Below are positions 50,704 through 58,200 of a stretch of DNA of 64,000 nt, piece after piece; the first letter of the stretch is position 1, and each line of letters opens with the position of its first letter. The position numbers and the translations under genes are program-made. Under the pieces are notes generated by a model that made no database searches, was not told the DNA's origin, and was given only the letters and a program-made list of their open reading frames with translations. The DNA comes from DATGEP01 sp035310125. Lineage in GTDB: Bacteria > Chloroflexota > Ktedonobacteria > Ktedonobacterales > JADMIN01. The stretch is taken from NCBI GenBank assembly GCA_035310125.1, contig DATGEP010000096.1, forward strand, positions 9,911 to 73,910, in the 5' to 3' direction.

Positions 50704-51515
50704 GCGCGCTCTCCCACTGTGCCGGCGGTGCGGCGGTTGCCGTTTTTGCCGCGATTTGATTTCGCCTCTCGTCCCGCAGCTACACTGCGCGTCCGCTCCG
50801 CTGCTCCACCAGCGCCGGGCGCATCAGGCGGCGCCTCTATCGAGGCGGGGGTATCTCCCGCCGGGCGAGGAGAGTGAGCGGAGTTGCCGTTTTTGCCGCG
50901 ATTCGCGATTTGCTCGGAATCCCGGTTGCCGTTTTTGCCGGAATCTGAAATGGCAGCGGGTGCGCTCCGCCGGATAGGCTCGCTTTCGCCGGCGACGGTC
51001 TCTGTGATGCGCACGTGGCGCACTTCGGCTTCATCGGCGATTTCGTCCGGCTCGACTTTGCGGACCTTTTCGGGCGGTATGTGGTCAATGTAGAGGACGC
51101 CGTCGAGGTGATCCATCTCGTGCTGGAGGACGCGCGCCCACCAGCCCTCGGCCTTGAGGCGGATCTGTTTGCCTTTGGGGTCGCGGCCCTTCACGGTGAT
51201 GGCGATATGGCGAGGCACATCGTCGCCGACGAGACCGGGGATGCTGAGACAGCCTTCGGTGCCGTATTCCACCTCGTCACTGCGCTTGAGGATCTCAGGA
51301 TTGACGAGGGCCACGGCGTTCTCCTCGTATTCGGCGACGAGCACGCGAATAGACTGACCGATCTGTGGCGCGGCAAGGCCAACGCCGGGGGCTTCGCGCA
51401 TGGTTTCCCACATATCGTTCACGAGGCGTTCGAGGAAGTTGTCGAACCGGGAGACCTTTTTGGCTTTGGCCCTGAGAACGGGCTGATCCATTGTGAGAAT
51501 CTTACGAAGCGCCAT
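50700..51515 (-). CDS. def: Peptide deformylase with repeat-rich C-terminal extension
   Basis: Def removes the formyl group from nascent chains at the ribosome exit. Motifs: GVGLAAPQIGQ, EGCLSIPGLVG (Cys ligand) and QHEMDHLDGVLYID (HExxH-type metal site). The catalytic domain ends near residue 165; normal enzymes stop there. Here about 100 more residues follow, Ala/Pro/Asn-rich with three copies of GKNGN, encoded by three copies of a 16-bp DNA repeat, plus a degenerate stem-loop repeat. GAGG lies 8 bases before ATG 51515. The stop overlaps the miaB start. Confidence 0.93.
   Translation of the reverse strand: MALRKILTMDQPVLRAKAKKVSRFDNFLERLVNDMWETMREAPGVGLAAPQIGQSIRVLVAEYEENAVALVNPEILKRSDEVEYGTEGCLSIPGLVGDDVPRHIAITVKGRDPKGKQIRLKAEGWWARVLQHEMDHLDGVLYIDHIPPEKVRKVEPDEIADEAEVRHVRITETVAGESEPIRRSAPAAISDSGKNGNRDSEQIANRGKNGNSAHSPRPAGDTPASIEAPPDAPGAGGAAERTRSVAAGREAKSNRGKNGNRRTAGTVGERA
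50735..50945. repeat. Three copies of GTTGCCGTTTTTGCCG in the def 3' end
   Basis: Copies at 50736-50751, 50883-50898 and 50925-50940 are identical over 16 bases; the first two also share the following CGATT. All are in the same reading frame and give GKNGN in Def. A degenerate relative of the CGCCCCTACA repeat lies between them (50817-50839). Confidence 0.8.
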
Positions 51516-51779
51516 AGCAAAAACCTCAATGCTGTGTTGTGGGCGATGTGTCCTCTACTAAAGAGTAGTACGGGGCAAGTCCTACATAGTGTGCGCCACC
51601 AGCCATTCTTTCGGACCGGGCGCGGATCGGGCATCGTAGCGCGAAAACGCGCACGTACTATAGGCATGCGCCGCACGGTATGTCAAGCGAGATGTGCGGC
51701 GGCGAAAGAGGCACTTGCGGCGCGCCATGCTGCCAGTGAACAATAGCAGCAGAGGTTGTTGGTACGTGGAGGAGGTTGT

Positions 51780-52124
51780 ATGCCGGTCATTTTCGTCTCC
51801 TATCGTCAGCAGGACAGCGCCGACATCTGCGAGCGCATTACCGAGCATCTGGAGCGCCGATATACGAAGGGGCGTATTTTCCGCGATGTCTCCACGCTGC
51901 TGGCGGGAAGCGACTTCTCGAACGCCATACGCCGGGCACTCGCCGAAAGTCGCGTCGTGTTCGTGCTGATTGGTCCGCGATGGCTGGACATCCGCAACGA
52001 GCGGGGCGAGCGGCGTCTGGACGATCCCGCGGACTTCGTGCGGCTGGAAGTGGCGACGGCGCTGCGCGAGGGGAAGACAGTACTCCCGGTGATGGTCAAG
52101 GACGCTCGTATGCCAGGCGCTTGA
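51780..52124 (+). pseudogene. Truncated TIR-domain protein
   Basis: ATG 51780 is preceded by GGAGGAGG. 114 residues form most of a bacterial TIR domain: PVIFVSYRQQDSADICERIT, RIFRDVSTLLAGSDF, FVLIGPRWLDI and FVRLEVATALREGKTVLPVM, ending VKDARMPGA. TIR domains normally run about 20-30 residues further and are followed by an effector or WD40/TPR region. A +1 shift after MPG would continue as ALDALDPPECASLRNL, resembling the missing helix, so a frameshift near 52110-52118 is likely. In family terms TIR proteins serve in NAD-depleting defence; this copy is probably inactive or a bare adaptor. Confidence 0.6.
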
Positions 52125-52152
52125 TGCGCTGGATCCGCCGGAGTGCGCCTCT

Positions 52153-52210
52153 CTAAGAAATCTCACATGTAGTTCCAATGGTCTTCCTATTCGGCCGACC
52201 TACCCTGTAG
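52153..52210 (+). promoter_or_regulatory. Three-copy promoter/operator module, copy 1 (htrA)
   Basis: TAAGAAATCTCACAT (52154-52168), TTCCAA (52173-52178), -10 TACCCT (52201-52206) followed by GTAGGC. The distance from the base before TAAG to the -10 is 48 bp, exactly as in copies 2 and 3. No -35 at the usual place, which suggests an activator-dependent promoter. It lies 62 bp before the htrA ATG. Confidence 0.75.
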
Positions 52211-52267
52211 GCGACGGAACCGAACGGAGCGTCCGTATCGGGCAGCATCCGCCAGGAGGAGAAGACC

Positions 52268-53626
52268 ATGCACACCTCACCTGTGTCATCCACGCCATCA
52301 TTCCACGGCGACAATCTCAGCGCACGCGAAATCCAGGGGCCGCTGATGCCTCCCGCGGAGGCGGCGATAGTCACGCAGCAGACGCCGGAGATACTTCCTC
52401 CCCAAGCACCAGGAGACGGCCAATCATTCGAGTGGCAATCCTACTTCGCAAACATCCCGCCTATGCCGCCGTTTGTTGATGGCACACCGCCGGCCGGCCG
52501 GCCACGGCGACGGCGCTGGTCCGCCGCGCTGGTGGCGCTCGCGCTCTTTGTCGTCCTGGGCGCGGGAGCCGCTACGGGCGCGGCCATTGCCAACGGCAGG
52601 GGTGCCTCCGCGCGGACCGTCGTAATCGGTGCGACTTCCGCGCCTGCCATTACGCTGTCCTCCAGTGTGAACAGCCTGCAACAGAGTGTGGTGAGCGTCA
52701 CCAAAGCCGTGCAGCCCTCGGTGGTCGAGATCACCAGTGTCGCGGGGAGCCAGGAGGCGATAGGCTCTGGTGTCATCGTGACGTCGGACGGCTATATCGT
52801 GACGAATGACCATGTCGTGAAGGGCTACACCAGTTTTACTGTCACCCTCTCCAATGGGACGAGCTACGTTGCGCGGGTCGTGGGCCAGGACGCGCAGGAC
52901 GATTTGGCGGTGCTCAAGATCGCGGCAACCAATTTACAGCCCATCGCGTTTGCCGACTCCAGCAAAGCGGTTGCCGGTGAGTTTGCCGTTGCCGTGGGCA
53001 CGCCGCTCGGCCTACGCGAGACCACCACATTCGGCATCGTGAGCGCGCTCAATCGTACGGCGAGCGAGGCACCTTCCGGGCCGGCTGGCGAATTGACCGG
53101 GCTGATCCAGACGAGCGCGCAGATCAATCCAGGGAACAGCGGCGGGGCGCTCGTCAACTTGCAAGGGCAGCTGCTGGGCATTCCGACGCTGGAAGCGACT
53201 AATCCCGAGACAGGCGCCGCGGCGGACGGCATCGGCTACGCCATTCCCGCGAATCGTGTCGAATACGTCGTCAGCCAGCTCATTCAGTATGGGAAGCTGA
53301 CCGCCACCAAGCAGGGATATCTGGGCATTCAGGGCGAGGATGTGACGCCGCAGATCGCTGCCGCCGGGAACCTCTCGGTTTCGAGCGGTGTGCTGGTGAC
53401 GGGCTTCGGCCAGGACACCGCCGGGCAGAGCCCAGCACAGCAGGCGGGGCTAAAGGTTGGCGATGTCATCACGGCGGTTGACGGCCAGGCGGTCGCCAGC
53501 AACGACGACCTCGCTGGCGCGATTCTGAGCCGGTCGCCGAACACACCGGCGACGGTCACGGTGGTGCGCGGCACAAGCCAGCTCACCCTGACGATTACGC
53601 TGGGCGAGCGCCCGGCAAACGGATGA
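52268..53626 (+). CDS. HtrA/DegP-like membrane-anchored serine protease with PDZ domain
   Basis: 452 residues from ATG 52268, after GGAGGAG. A disordered cytoplasmic N-terminus (1-80), one membrane anchor (about 84-107, ALVALALFVVLGAGAATGAA), an S1C trypsin-like domain and a C-terminal PDZ (about 345-445). Catalytic triad: His in IVTNDHVVKG, Asp in AQDDLAVLKI, Ser in NPGNSGGALVN. PDZ loop YLGIQGEDVTP. HtrA proteases degrade damaged exported proteins. First gene of a likely operon with the next two genes, under copy 1 of the shared promoter module. Confidence 0.95.
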   Translation: MHTSPVSSTPSFHGDNLSAREIQGPLMPPAEAAIVTQQTPEILPPQAPGDGQSFEWQSYFANIPPMPPFVDGTPPAGRPRRRRWSAALVALALFVVLGAGAATGAAIANGRGASARTVVIGATSAPAITLSSSVNSLQQSVVSVTKAVQPSVVEITSVAGSQEAIGSGVIVTSDGYIVTNDHVVKGYTSFTVTLSNGTSYVARVVGQDAQDDLAVLKIAATNLQPIAFADSSKAVAGEFAVAVGTPLGLRETTTFGIVSALNRTASEAPSGPAGELTGLIQTSAQINPGNSGGALVNLQGQLLGIPTLEATNPETGAAADGIGYAIPANRVEYVVSQLIQYGKLTATKQGYLGIQGEDVTPQIAAAGNLSVSSGVLVTGFGQDTAGQSPAQQAGLKVGDVITAVDGQAVASNDDLAGAILSRSPNTPATVTVVRGTSQLTLTITLGERPANG

Positions 53627-53652
53627 GCAACGATACCTGACTGGAGCGATAC

Positions 53653-54054
53653 ATGAATACTCACTTGCAGATACCGAATCCGCCGCCGGAAACGTGGCGA
53701 CAGCCGCCGCCGGAGCGCGCGGCGGTTCCGGGTGGCGCCCAGCGGCGCCCCACGCCAGCGGCGGCGCCAAGGCGCTCGAAAGCCGACGCGCTACGAATCG
53801 TGCAGCGGCTGAAGCGTATGGCCGCTATTGCCGCCATGCTGGGCTTCGGCATGTTTGGTATAGCGGTGGGCAGCCACATCGCGACCAGCAGCGCGACTGC
53901 CGCCGCCCATACCTCGACGACGACGAGCACCACGGCAACGAGCACATCCTCTACGACGTCAAGCGGCGGCTCCGTGACCCAGCAATCCGGAGGATCGAGC
54001 TTCAGCAGCGCTAGCTCGGCTTCTACGCCGGTCACGAGCACCGGTGTCTCGTAA
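53653..54054 (+). CDS. Single-TM protein with Ser/Thr-rich extracellular tail
   Basis: 133 residues, no known family. Pro/Arg-rich cytoplasmic N-terminus (1-55), one membrane segment (about 57-75, MAAIAAMLGFGMFGIAVGS), then a Ser/Thr-only-like tail (HTSTTTSTTATSTSSTT, then SSFSSASSASTP) of the kind found in cell-surface spacers. It lies 26 bp after htrA and its stop overlaps the start region of the ferric-reductase-like gene. It may be a surface sensor or accessory in the same operon. Confidence 0.6.
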   Translation: MNTHLQIPNPPPETWRQPPPERAAVPGGAQRRPTPAAAPRRSKADALRIVQRLKRMAAIAAMLGFGMFGIAVGSHIATSSATAAAHTSTTTSTTATSTSSTTSSGGSVTQQSGGSSFSSASSASTPVTSTGVS

Positions 54055-54073
54055 GGGAAATGGAGAGATGGGT

Positions 54074-54838
54074 ATGAGTGTTTGGGAAGCTGTCACCTGG
54101 GATATCGCACGCGCGGGTGGCCTGACCGCGTACCTCTTGCTGACGCTGGCCGTCGCGCTGGGACTGATGCTTTCACTGCGCTTGCAGTCGCCCCGGTGGC
54201 CGCGCATCATCAACAACGAATTACATAACTTTCTGACCTTGCTGGCCGCTGTCTTTACGGGGGTGCATGTCCTGGCGGTCTGGATTGACCCGTTCACGCA
54301 CTTTGGCTGGAATGAGATCTTGCTGCCGTTCGTCAGCTCGTACCGGCCGTTCTGGATGGCCTTTGGCATCGTTGGGTTGTACCTTGGCATCGCGATAGGC
54401 ATCAGCACGTGGCTGCGCCCGCGCATCGGCTACGCAGTGTGGCGGCGTCTGCACGTCCTTACCCTGGCACTCTATGGGCTGGTTACGGTCCACGGGATCG
54501 CCACCGGCAGCGATACACGCACCTGGTGGGCGCTTGCGCTATACCTTGGCAGCCTCGCCGTCGTAGGGACGCTGTTCGTGTCACGGATGCGCAAGCGCCC
54601 CGAGGCGCGGAGCGGGACCACAACTCGCGCGATGCCGGCCAGCTCAGCAGGCACGGCGCAGCGCGGGCCAATGGCTCCCGGAGCGCGGCGGGCGGTTTCG
54701 CTTCCCCAGCAGCCGCGGTCCGTGCAGTACGGCGTGTCTCCGGCAGTGGCGCCAGTGCGCCAGGATGGAGACCCGTGCAGAGTGTCCAACTCTCCCAACA
54801 CTCCCAACGCACAGGGATATCTAAGAAAACTCACATAA
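54074..54838 (+). CDS. Ferric-reductase-like heme-binding membrane protein
   Basis: 254 residues from ATG 54074 (GGAGAG at 54062-54067, spacing 6; the longer frame from GTG 54044 overlaps the previous gene). Six membrane segments in the N-terminal 180 residues with paired His: ELHNFLTLLAAVFTGVHVLA and RRLHVLTLALYGLVTVHGIA, the two-heme pattern of the ferric reductase/MsrQ transmembrane family. There is no FAD/NADPH domain; the C-terminal 75 residues are a disordered basic tail. It could deliver electrons across the membrane to repair oxidised envelope proteins, but the partner is unknown. Confidence 0.85.
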   Translation: MSVWEAVTWDIARAGGLTAYLLLTLAVALGLMLSLRLQSPRWPRIINNELHNFLTLLAAVFTGVHVLAVWIDPFTHFGWNEILLPFVSSYRPFWMAFGIVGLYLGIAIGISTWLRPRIGYAVWRRLHVLTLALYGLVTVHGIATGSDTRTWWALALYLGSLAVVGTLFVSRMRKRPEARSGTTTRAMPASSAGTAQRGPMAPGARRAVSLPQQPRSVQYGVSPAVAPVRQDGDPCRVSNSPNTPNAQGYLRKLT

Positions 54839-54880
54839 TGTTCCAACCGTGCTCCCATGCGGGCCGCCTATGCTGTGGGC
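54821..54880 (+). promoter_or_regulatory. Three-copy promoter/operator module, copy 2 (DUF5666 gene)
   Basis: TAAGAAAACTCACAT (54822-54836), TTCCAA (54841-54846), -10 TATGCT (54869-54874) then GTGGGC. Internal spacing equals copy 1. The left part overlaps the end of the ferric-reductase-like gene. Confidence 0.75.
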
Positions 54881-54991
54881 TGGGGGAGGCTGAACGAAGC
54901 ACCCAGTCGCAATCTGCCTCCCATTGTATTCCCTGGCTGTGGCGAGTGAACCGCGTCACAGCCAATCAGTCTCCGTGAAGGAGGTAGACCG

Positions 54992-55453
54992 TTGGACAAT
55001 TATGGGAACGTGCCGGCGATGTGGCAGGCTCCGCCGCTCGCGCCGCGCCCACGCGGGAATGGGCGCCGGTGGCTGCTGGTTGCCTGCCTGGCTCTCGCGC
55101 TGACGCTCGCTCTGGGCATAGGCGCGCTGCTCGGCTCGACAATCGGCACCACCCAGGCGGCCGGCGTTACTCCCGGCGGCGCCAACAGCGCCCAGACACA
55201 GCCAGGTGGACCAAGCCCGCGCGGGCAAGGGCAGTGTGGTGTGCTGACCGTGTCCAGTGTGAGCGGCCAGACGATCGTCGCCAAAGCGCCAGATGGCAGC
55301 ACGGTGACGATCCACACGACGGCGAGCACGCAGTACACGCATGCGGGCCAGACTGCCACCGCGAGCGCTGTGACGGTGGGCAGCTCGATACACGTTGACG
55401 GCACGCGCAACAGCGATGGGAGCATCGCCGCGACGCGCATAGACGTTCGCTGA
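54992..55453 (+). CDS. DUF5666-domain membrane-anchored protein
   Basis: 153 residues from TTG 54992, which has AAGGAGG seven bases upstream. N-terminal cytoplasmic Pro/Arg part, membrane segment (about 27-50, LLVACLALALTLALGIGALL), linker rich in Gly/Pro/Gln, then a DUF5666-like beta domain: GVLTVSSVSGQTIVAKAPDG, STVTIHTTASTQYTH and VGSSIHVDGTRNSDGS. The domain resembles OB-type folds on the cell surface; role unknown. It has its own copy of the shared promoter module. Confidence 0.78.
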   Translation: MDNYGNVPAMWQAPPLAPRPRGNGRRWLLVACLALALTLALGIGALLGSTIGTTQAAGVTPGGANSAQTQPGGPSPRGQGQCGVLTVSSVSGQTIVAKAPDGSTVTIHTTASTQYTHAGQTATASAVTVGSSIHVDGTRNSDGSIAATRIDVR

Positions 55454-55507
55454 CAGCTCTCCACGTGCCAGCACGTCGGGGCACGCAGCCGATTTCTTTG
55501 GTCGTAG

Positions 55508-55680
55508 AGTCCCGCTGCCCATGGGTGGCTTCATCACCTCCTGTGGGCAGCATTTGTCGCGGCGGCAGCAATCTATATATTCAATCCTTTCAGTGGCACG
55601 ACCTCCGCGAGCGGGTCAGGGACGACCACCGCGCCGACGCTGGCGCCAGCGACGAATGGAACCATCTACACGATTGATTT
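55508..55680 (+). pseudogene. Possible coding remnant with membrane-segment character
   Basis: The + frame opening right after TAG (55505-55507) reads HGWLHHLLWAAFVAAAAIYI, then FNPFSGTTSASGSGTTTAPT and NGTIYTID before running into the antisense of the kinase gene. It looks like a membrane segment plus a Ser/Thr linker, as in the neighbouring surface proteins, but there is no start codon or ribosome site. It may be the relic of another member of the cluster, or chance. Confidence 0.25.
55514..55551 (+). terminator. Hairpin after the DUF5666 gene
   Basis: GCTGCCCA (55514-55521) pairs with TGGGCAGC (55544-55551), 22-base loop with an internal GGTG/CACC pair, then ATTTGTCG. Weak T-run. Confidence 0.4.
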
Positions 55681-57132
55681 ATCGGCCGCTTCGACGTCTA
55701 GTATGGGCAAAGCCAGCGTGGCCGTCGTGCCCTTATTGGGGACGCTCGCCAGCGTGAGGGCGCCGTGGTGCGCGGCGGCAATGCCGCGAGCGATGGAGAT
55801 GCCCAGACCGGCGCCACCCATCTGGCGCGAGCGCGCCTTATCCACGCGGTAGAAGCGCTCGCCGAGGTGTTGCAGATGTGCGGGGGCGATGCCCACGCCG
55901 GTATCGCGTACCTCGAACACGGCCTGGTGCCCGTCGCGGTACGTCCGAATCGTCACCGAGCCGCCGGGGCGGTTGTACTTGATGGCATTATCTACCAGGA
56001 TTAGCGCGACTTCGCTAAGGCGGGCGGAATCGCCCAGCACCAGGAGGGCCGGGGCCGGCTCAACCGCGAGCTGAATGCGCTGCTCCTCGACGAGCGGGCG
56101 CACGCGCCGCGCGACATCCTCCGCGACGGCGGAGATATCCACAATCTCCTGTTCGAGGTGGGAGCTGCCAGCGTCCAGGCGCGCCAGGGTGAGCAAATTT
56201 TCGGCGAGCGCGCCCATGTGCTCGGTTTCGGTCACAATATCATCGAGGAGCGGCGCGTCGTCTGGGTCCAGGCGGCTCCGTCCACGGAGCAGCACTTCGG
56301 CGTTGGCGCGCAGTATGGTGATGGGAGTGCGTAGCTCGTGCGAGGCATCCGCGATGAACTGTTGCTGGCGTGTGAAGGAGAGCCGGGCCGGAGCCAGGGC
56401 GCGAGCTGCCAGCAGGGCGCCGCCGATGCCGCATCCCAGCAGGGTGAGAGCGCCGACTTCGAGGATGAGGCGCAAGAGGGTTTGCAGCGCTTGAGCTTCG
56501 CCGGTGATGTCGAGTCCAACTTGCAGCACACCCAGCACGCGATGGTCGGTTGGGTCGAATACGACGATGGTGTAGCGCTGAAATGTCTCGGTCAACGTCT
56601 CAGGGCCGACCCGTACCTGCTCCGAGACCATATCCATGTTCGGCTGCGAGGGATTCGCGAGGGCGGTCTGCGCGAGCGAGGGCGCGATGAAACTGGGATA
56701 GGCGCTCGCCAATTGATTGGCGGCCAGCAGTGCGCCGTGGGTGTCGTAACAGGAGACGAGATAGGGGAGCGGCTCGTGTCCCTGGGGCCCCTGACACTGC
56801 TGTGGGAGAGCACCGAATTGCTGCCACTCCTGGGTTTCCTGCTGGGCTTCTTGCTGTAGCCGGCTCGCCACTGGGTCCAGCAATTGATGCTGCATGCCGG
56901 CGTAGAGCAGGGCGCCCGATAGAATGAGTGTGGCCGCCAGCACGGCGGCATATTGCAGCGTCAGGTGGCGGCGGATGCGGGCGAAGAGGCGCGTCGAGGG
57001 ATCCAGGCGCCGCGTGGCGTTCGGAGGCCGGACCAAGAGGAGCCGCTCCCGAAGCGCGGAGCGCGCGGACCGGTTCCACCGCTTGATGGAGTGCACAGCG
57101 TTCTGGGCGGTCTGGTTGCTCAAAGCGCTCAC
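55666..57132 (-). CDS. Membrane sensor histidine kinase (HisKA type) of the envelope regulon
   Basis: 488 residues from GTG 57132, overlapping the regulator stop by 4 bases (GTGA). TM1 about 58-80, extracytoplasmic sensor about 82-222 with a Cys pair (LPQQCQGP, LVSCYDTH), TM2 about 223-247, HisKA H-box FIADASHELRTPITILRANA, HATPase N-box LILVDNAIKYNRPGG, G1 RDTGVGIAP and G2 GGAGLGISIARGI. It should phosphorylate the OmpR-type regulator encoded just upstream. The copy-3 promoter module upstream of the pair links it to htrA. Confidence 0.93.
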   Translation of the reverse strand: MSALSNQTAQNAVHSIKRWNRSARSALRERLLLVRPPNATRRLDPSTRLFARIRRHLTLQYAAVLAATLILSGALLYAGMQHQLLDPVASRLQQEAQQETQEWQQFGALPQQCQGPQGHEPLPYLVSCYDTHGALLAANQLASAYPSFIAPSLAQTALANPSQPNMDMVSEQVRVGPETLTETFQRYTIVVFDPTDHRVLGVLQVGLDITGEAQALQTLLRLILEVGALTLLGCGIGGALLAARALAPARLSFTRQQQFIADASHELRTPITILRANAEVLLRGRSRLDPDDAPLLDDIVTETEHMGALAENLLTLARLDAGSSHLEQEIVDISAVAEDVARRVRPLVEEQRIQLAVEPAPALLVLGDSARLSEVALILVDNAIKYNRPGGSVTIRTYRDGHQAVFEVRDTGVGIAPAHLQHLGERFYRVDKARSRQMGGAGLGISIARGIAAAHHGALTLASVPNKGTTATLALPILDVEAADKSIV

Positions 57133-57800
57133 TGTCCGATCTTGTAGCCGACGCCGCGCACCGTCTTGATGAGCGGGTGCGCGAAGCCGCGATCCACTTT
57201 GTCGCGGAGGTAGTGGATGTAGATATCTACGACGTTGGAGAGCGCGTCCATATCGTACTCCCAGACGTGATCCACGATCTGTGTGCGACTGAGCACCTGG
57301 CCGGGGTGGCGCATCAAGAACTCGAGGAGGGCGAACTCCTTGGCGGTGAGCTGGATCACGCGCCCGGCGCGCTGAGCCTCGTGGCGCAGGAGATCGAGCG
57401 TAAGGTCGCTCACCTGGAGCTGCGTCTCCGCCACGGGGGAGCGCCCGCGGCGGAGCTGGACCTTGACCCGCGCCAGCAGCTCCTGCATGGCGAAAGGCTT
57501 GGTAAGATAGTCGTCGGCGCCGACCTCCAGGCCAGAGACACGATCCTCGACGGCGCCGCGCGCGGTGAGCATCAGGATCGGCACATGAATGTTGCTGGAG
57601 CGCAGGCGGCGGCAGATTTCCAGGCCATCCATGCCTGGCAGCATGAGATCGAGGATGACGAGGTCGTACGTATCGGTCGCGGCTAGCGTCAATCCCGCTG
57701 GTCCGTCGCTGGCAACGTCCACGACGTGACGCTCCTCCATGAGCACGCGCCGCAAGAGCGCGGCGAGCTTCTGCTCATCTTCGACGATCAACATGTGCAT
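57129..57800 (-). CDS. OmpR/PhoB-family response regulator
   Basis: 223 residues from ATG 57800 (AGGAG 8 bases upstream); ATG 57806 and 57794 are close alternatives (MHMHML). Receiver: LIVEDEQKLAALL, phospho-Asp in DLVILDLMLPGMDGLE, LMLTARG and YLTKPF. Winged-helix output: LTAKEFALLEFLMRHPGQVL, TQIVDHVWEYDMDALSNVVD and HPLIKTVRGVGYKIG. OmpR-type regulators bind direct half-sites 10-11 bp apart upstream of weak promoters, as expected of the shared module at 52153, 54821 and 58081. Confidence 0.93.
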   Translation of the reverse strand: MHMLIVEDEQKLAALLRRVLMEERHVVDVASDGPAGLTLAATDTYDLVILDLMLPGMDGLEICRRLRSSNIHVPILMLTARGAVEDRVSGLEVGADDYLTKPFAMQELLARVKVQLRRGRSPVAETQLQVSDLTLDLLRHEAQRAGRVIQLTAKEFALLEFLMRHPGQVLSRTQIVDHVWEYDMDALSNVVDIYIHYLRDKVDRGFAHPLIKTVRGVGYKIGQ

Positions 57801-58020
57801 GTGCATGGCTCCTACGGACACGCTGGCTGGTAAGTATGGAAGCATTGTATGCCGGAATCGTGTGAGCGGCATTGGAGCGTGCGTCTACCAGGCGCGTCTA
57901 CCGGGCAGGCTCGGCTGGTGCGCCGAGCGCGTCGCGATGACGCTCTCCATCTTCGCACACAAGCAGCAGATTCCATAGCCCCGTTAGCCCCGTATCGGCG
58001 TCCGTGCGTGTACCTCTCAC

Positions 58021-58081
58021 GCTGTCCAGTGTAGGAGCGGCGAGTGAGATGACTATTGGAAGCAGATGTGAGATTTCTTAT
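58021..58081 (-). promoter_or_regulatory. Three-copy promoter/operator module, copy 3 (two-component operon)
   Basis: On the minus strand: TAAGAAATCTCACAT (58080-58066), TTCCAA (58061-58056), CGCCG block and -10 TACACT (58033-58028). The base before TAAG to the -10 is again 48 bp. It is oriented towards the response regulator, about 230 bp before its ATG, implying autoregulation and a long leader. Confidence 0.72.
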
Positions 58082-58158
58082 GCATGATAACGTGTCCCAG
58101 CAGCCGGCAGCCGCGGCGGCGCTTTCGCTCAGCCAAGCGAGCATCTGGCAGCGGCGCG

Positions 58159-58200
58159 CGATGCCCCGAAAGCCGGATTTCTGCGGCCTGCGGGGCATCG
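58159..58200. repeat. 10-bp perfect inverted repeat in the 58.1-58.5 kb intergenic region
   Basis: CGATGCCCCG (58159-58168) and CGGGGCATCG (58191-58200), with an inner CCG/CGG pair, giving a long stable hairpin. No gene ends here on the + strand, so a small RNA terminator or a regulatory structure are both possible. Confidence 0.5.

Noticed and set aside
50735..50945. CRISPR-like array suspected from three equal 16-bp repeats
   Set aside because: Repeats are too short, spacing is unequal (147 and 42 bp) and they are part of the def reading frame; no cas genes.
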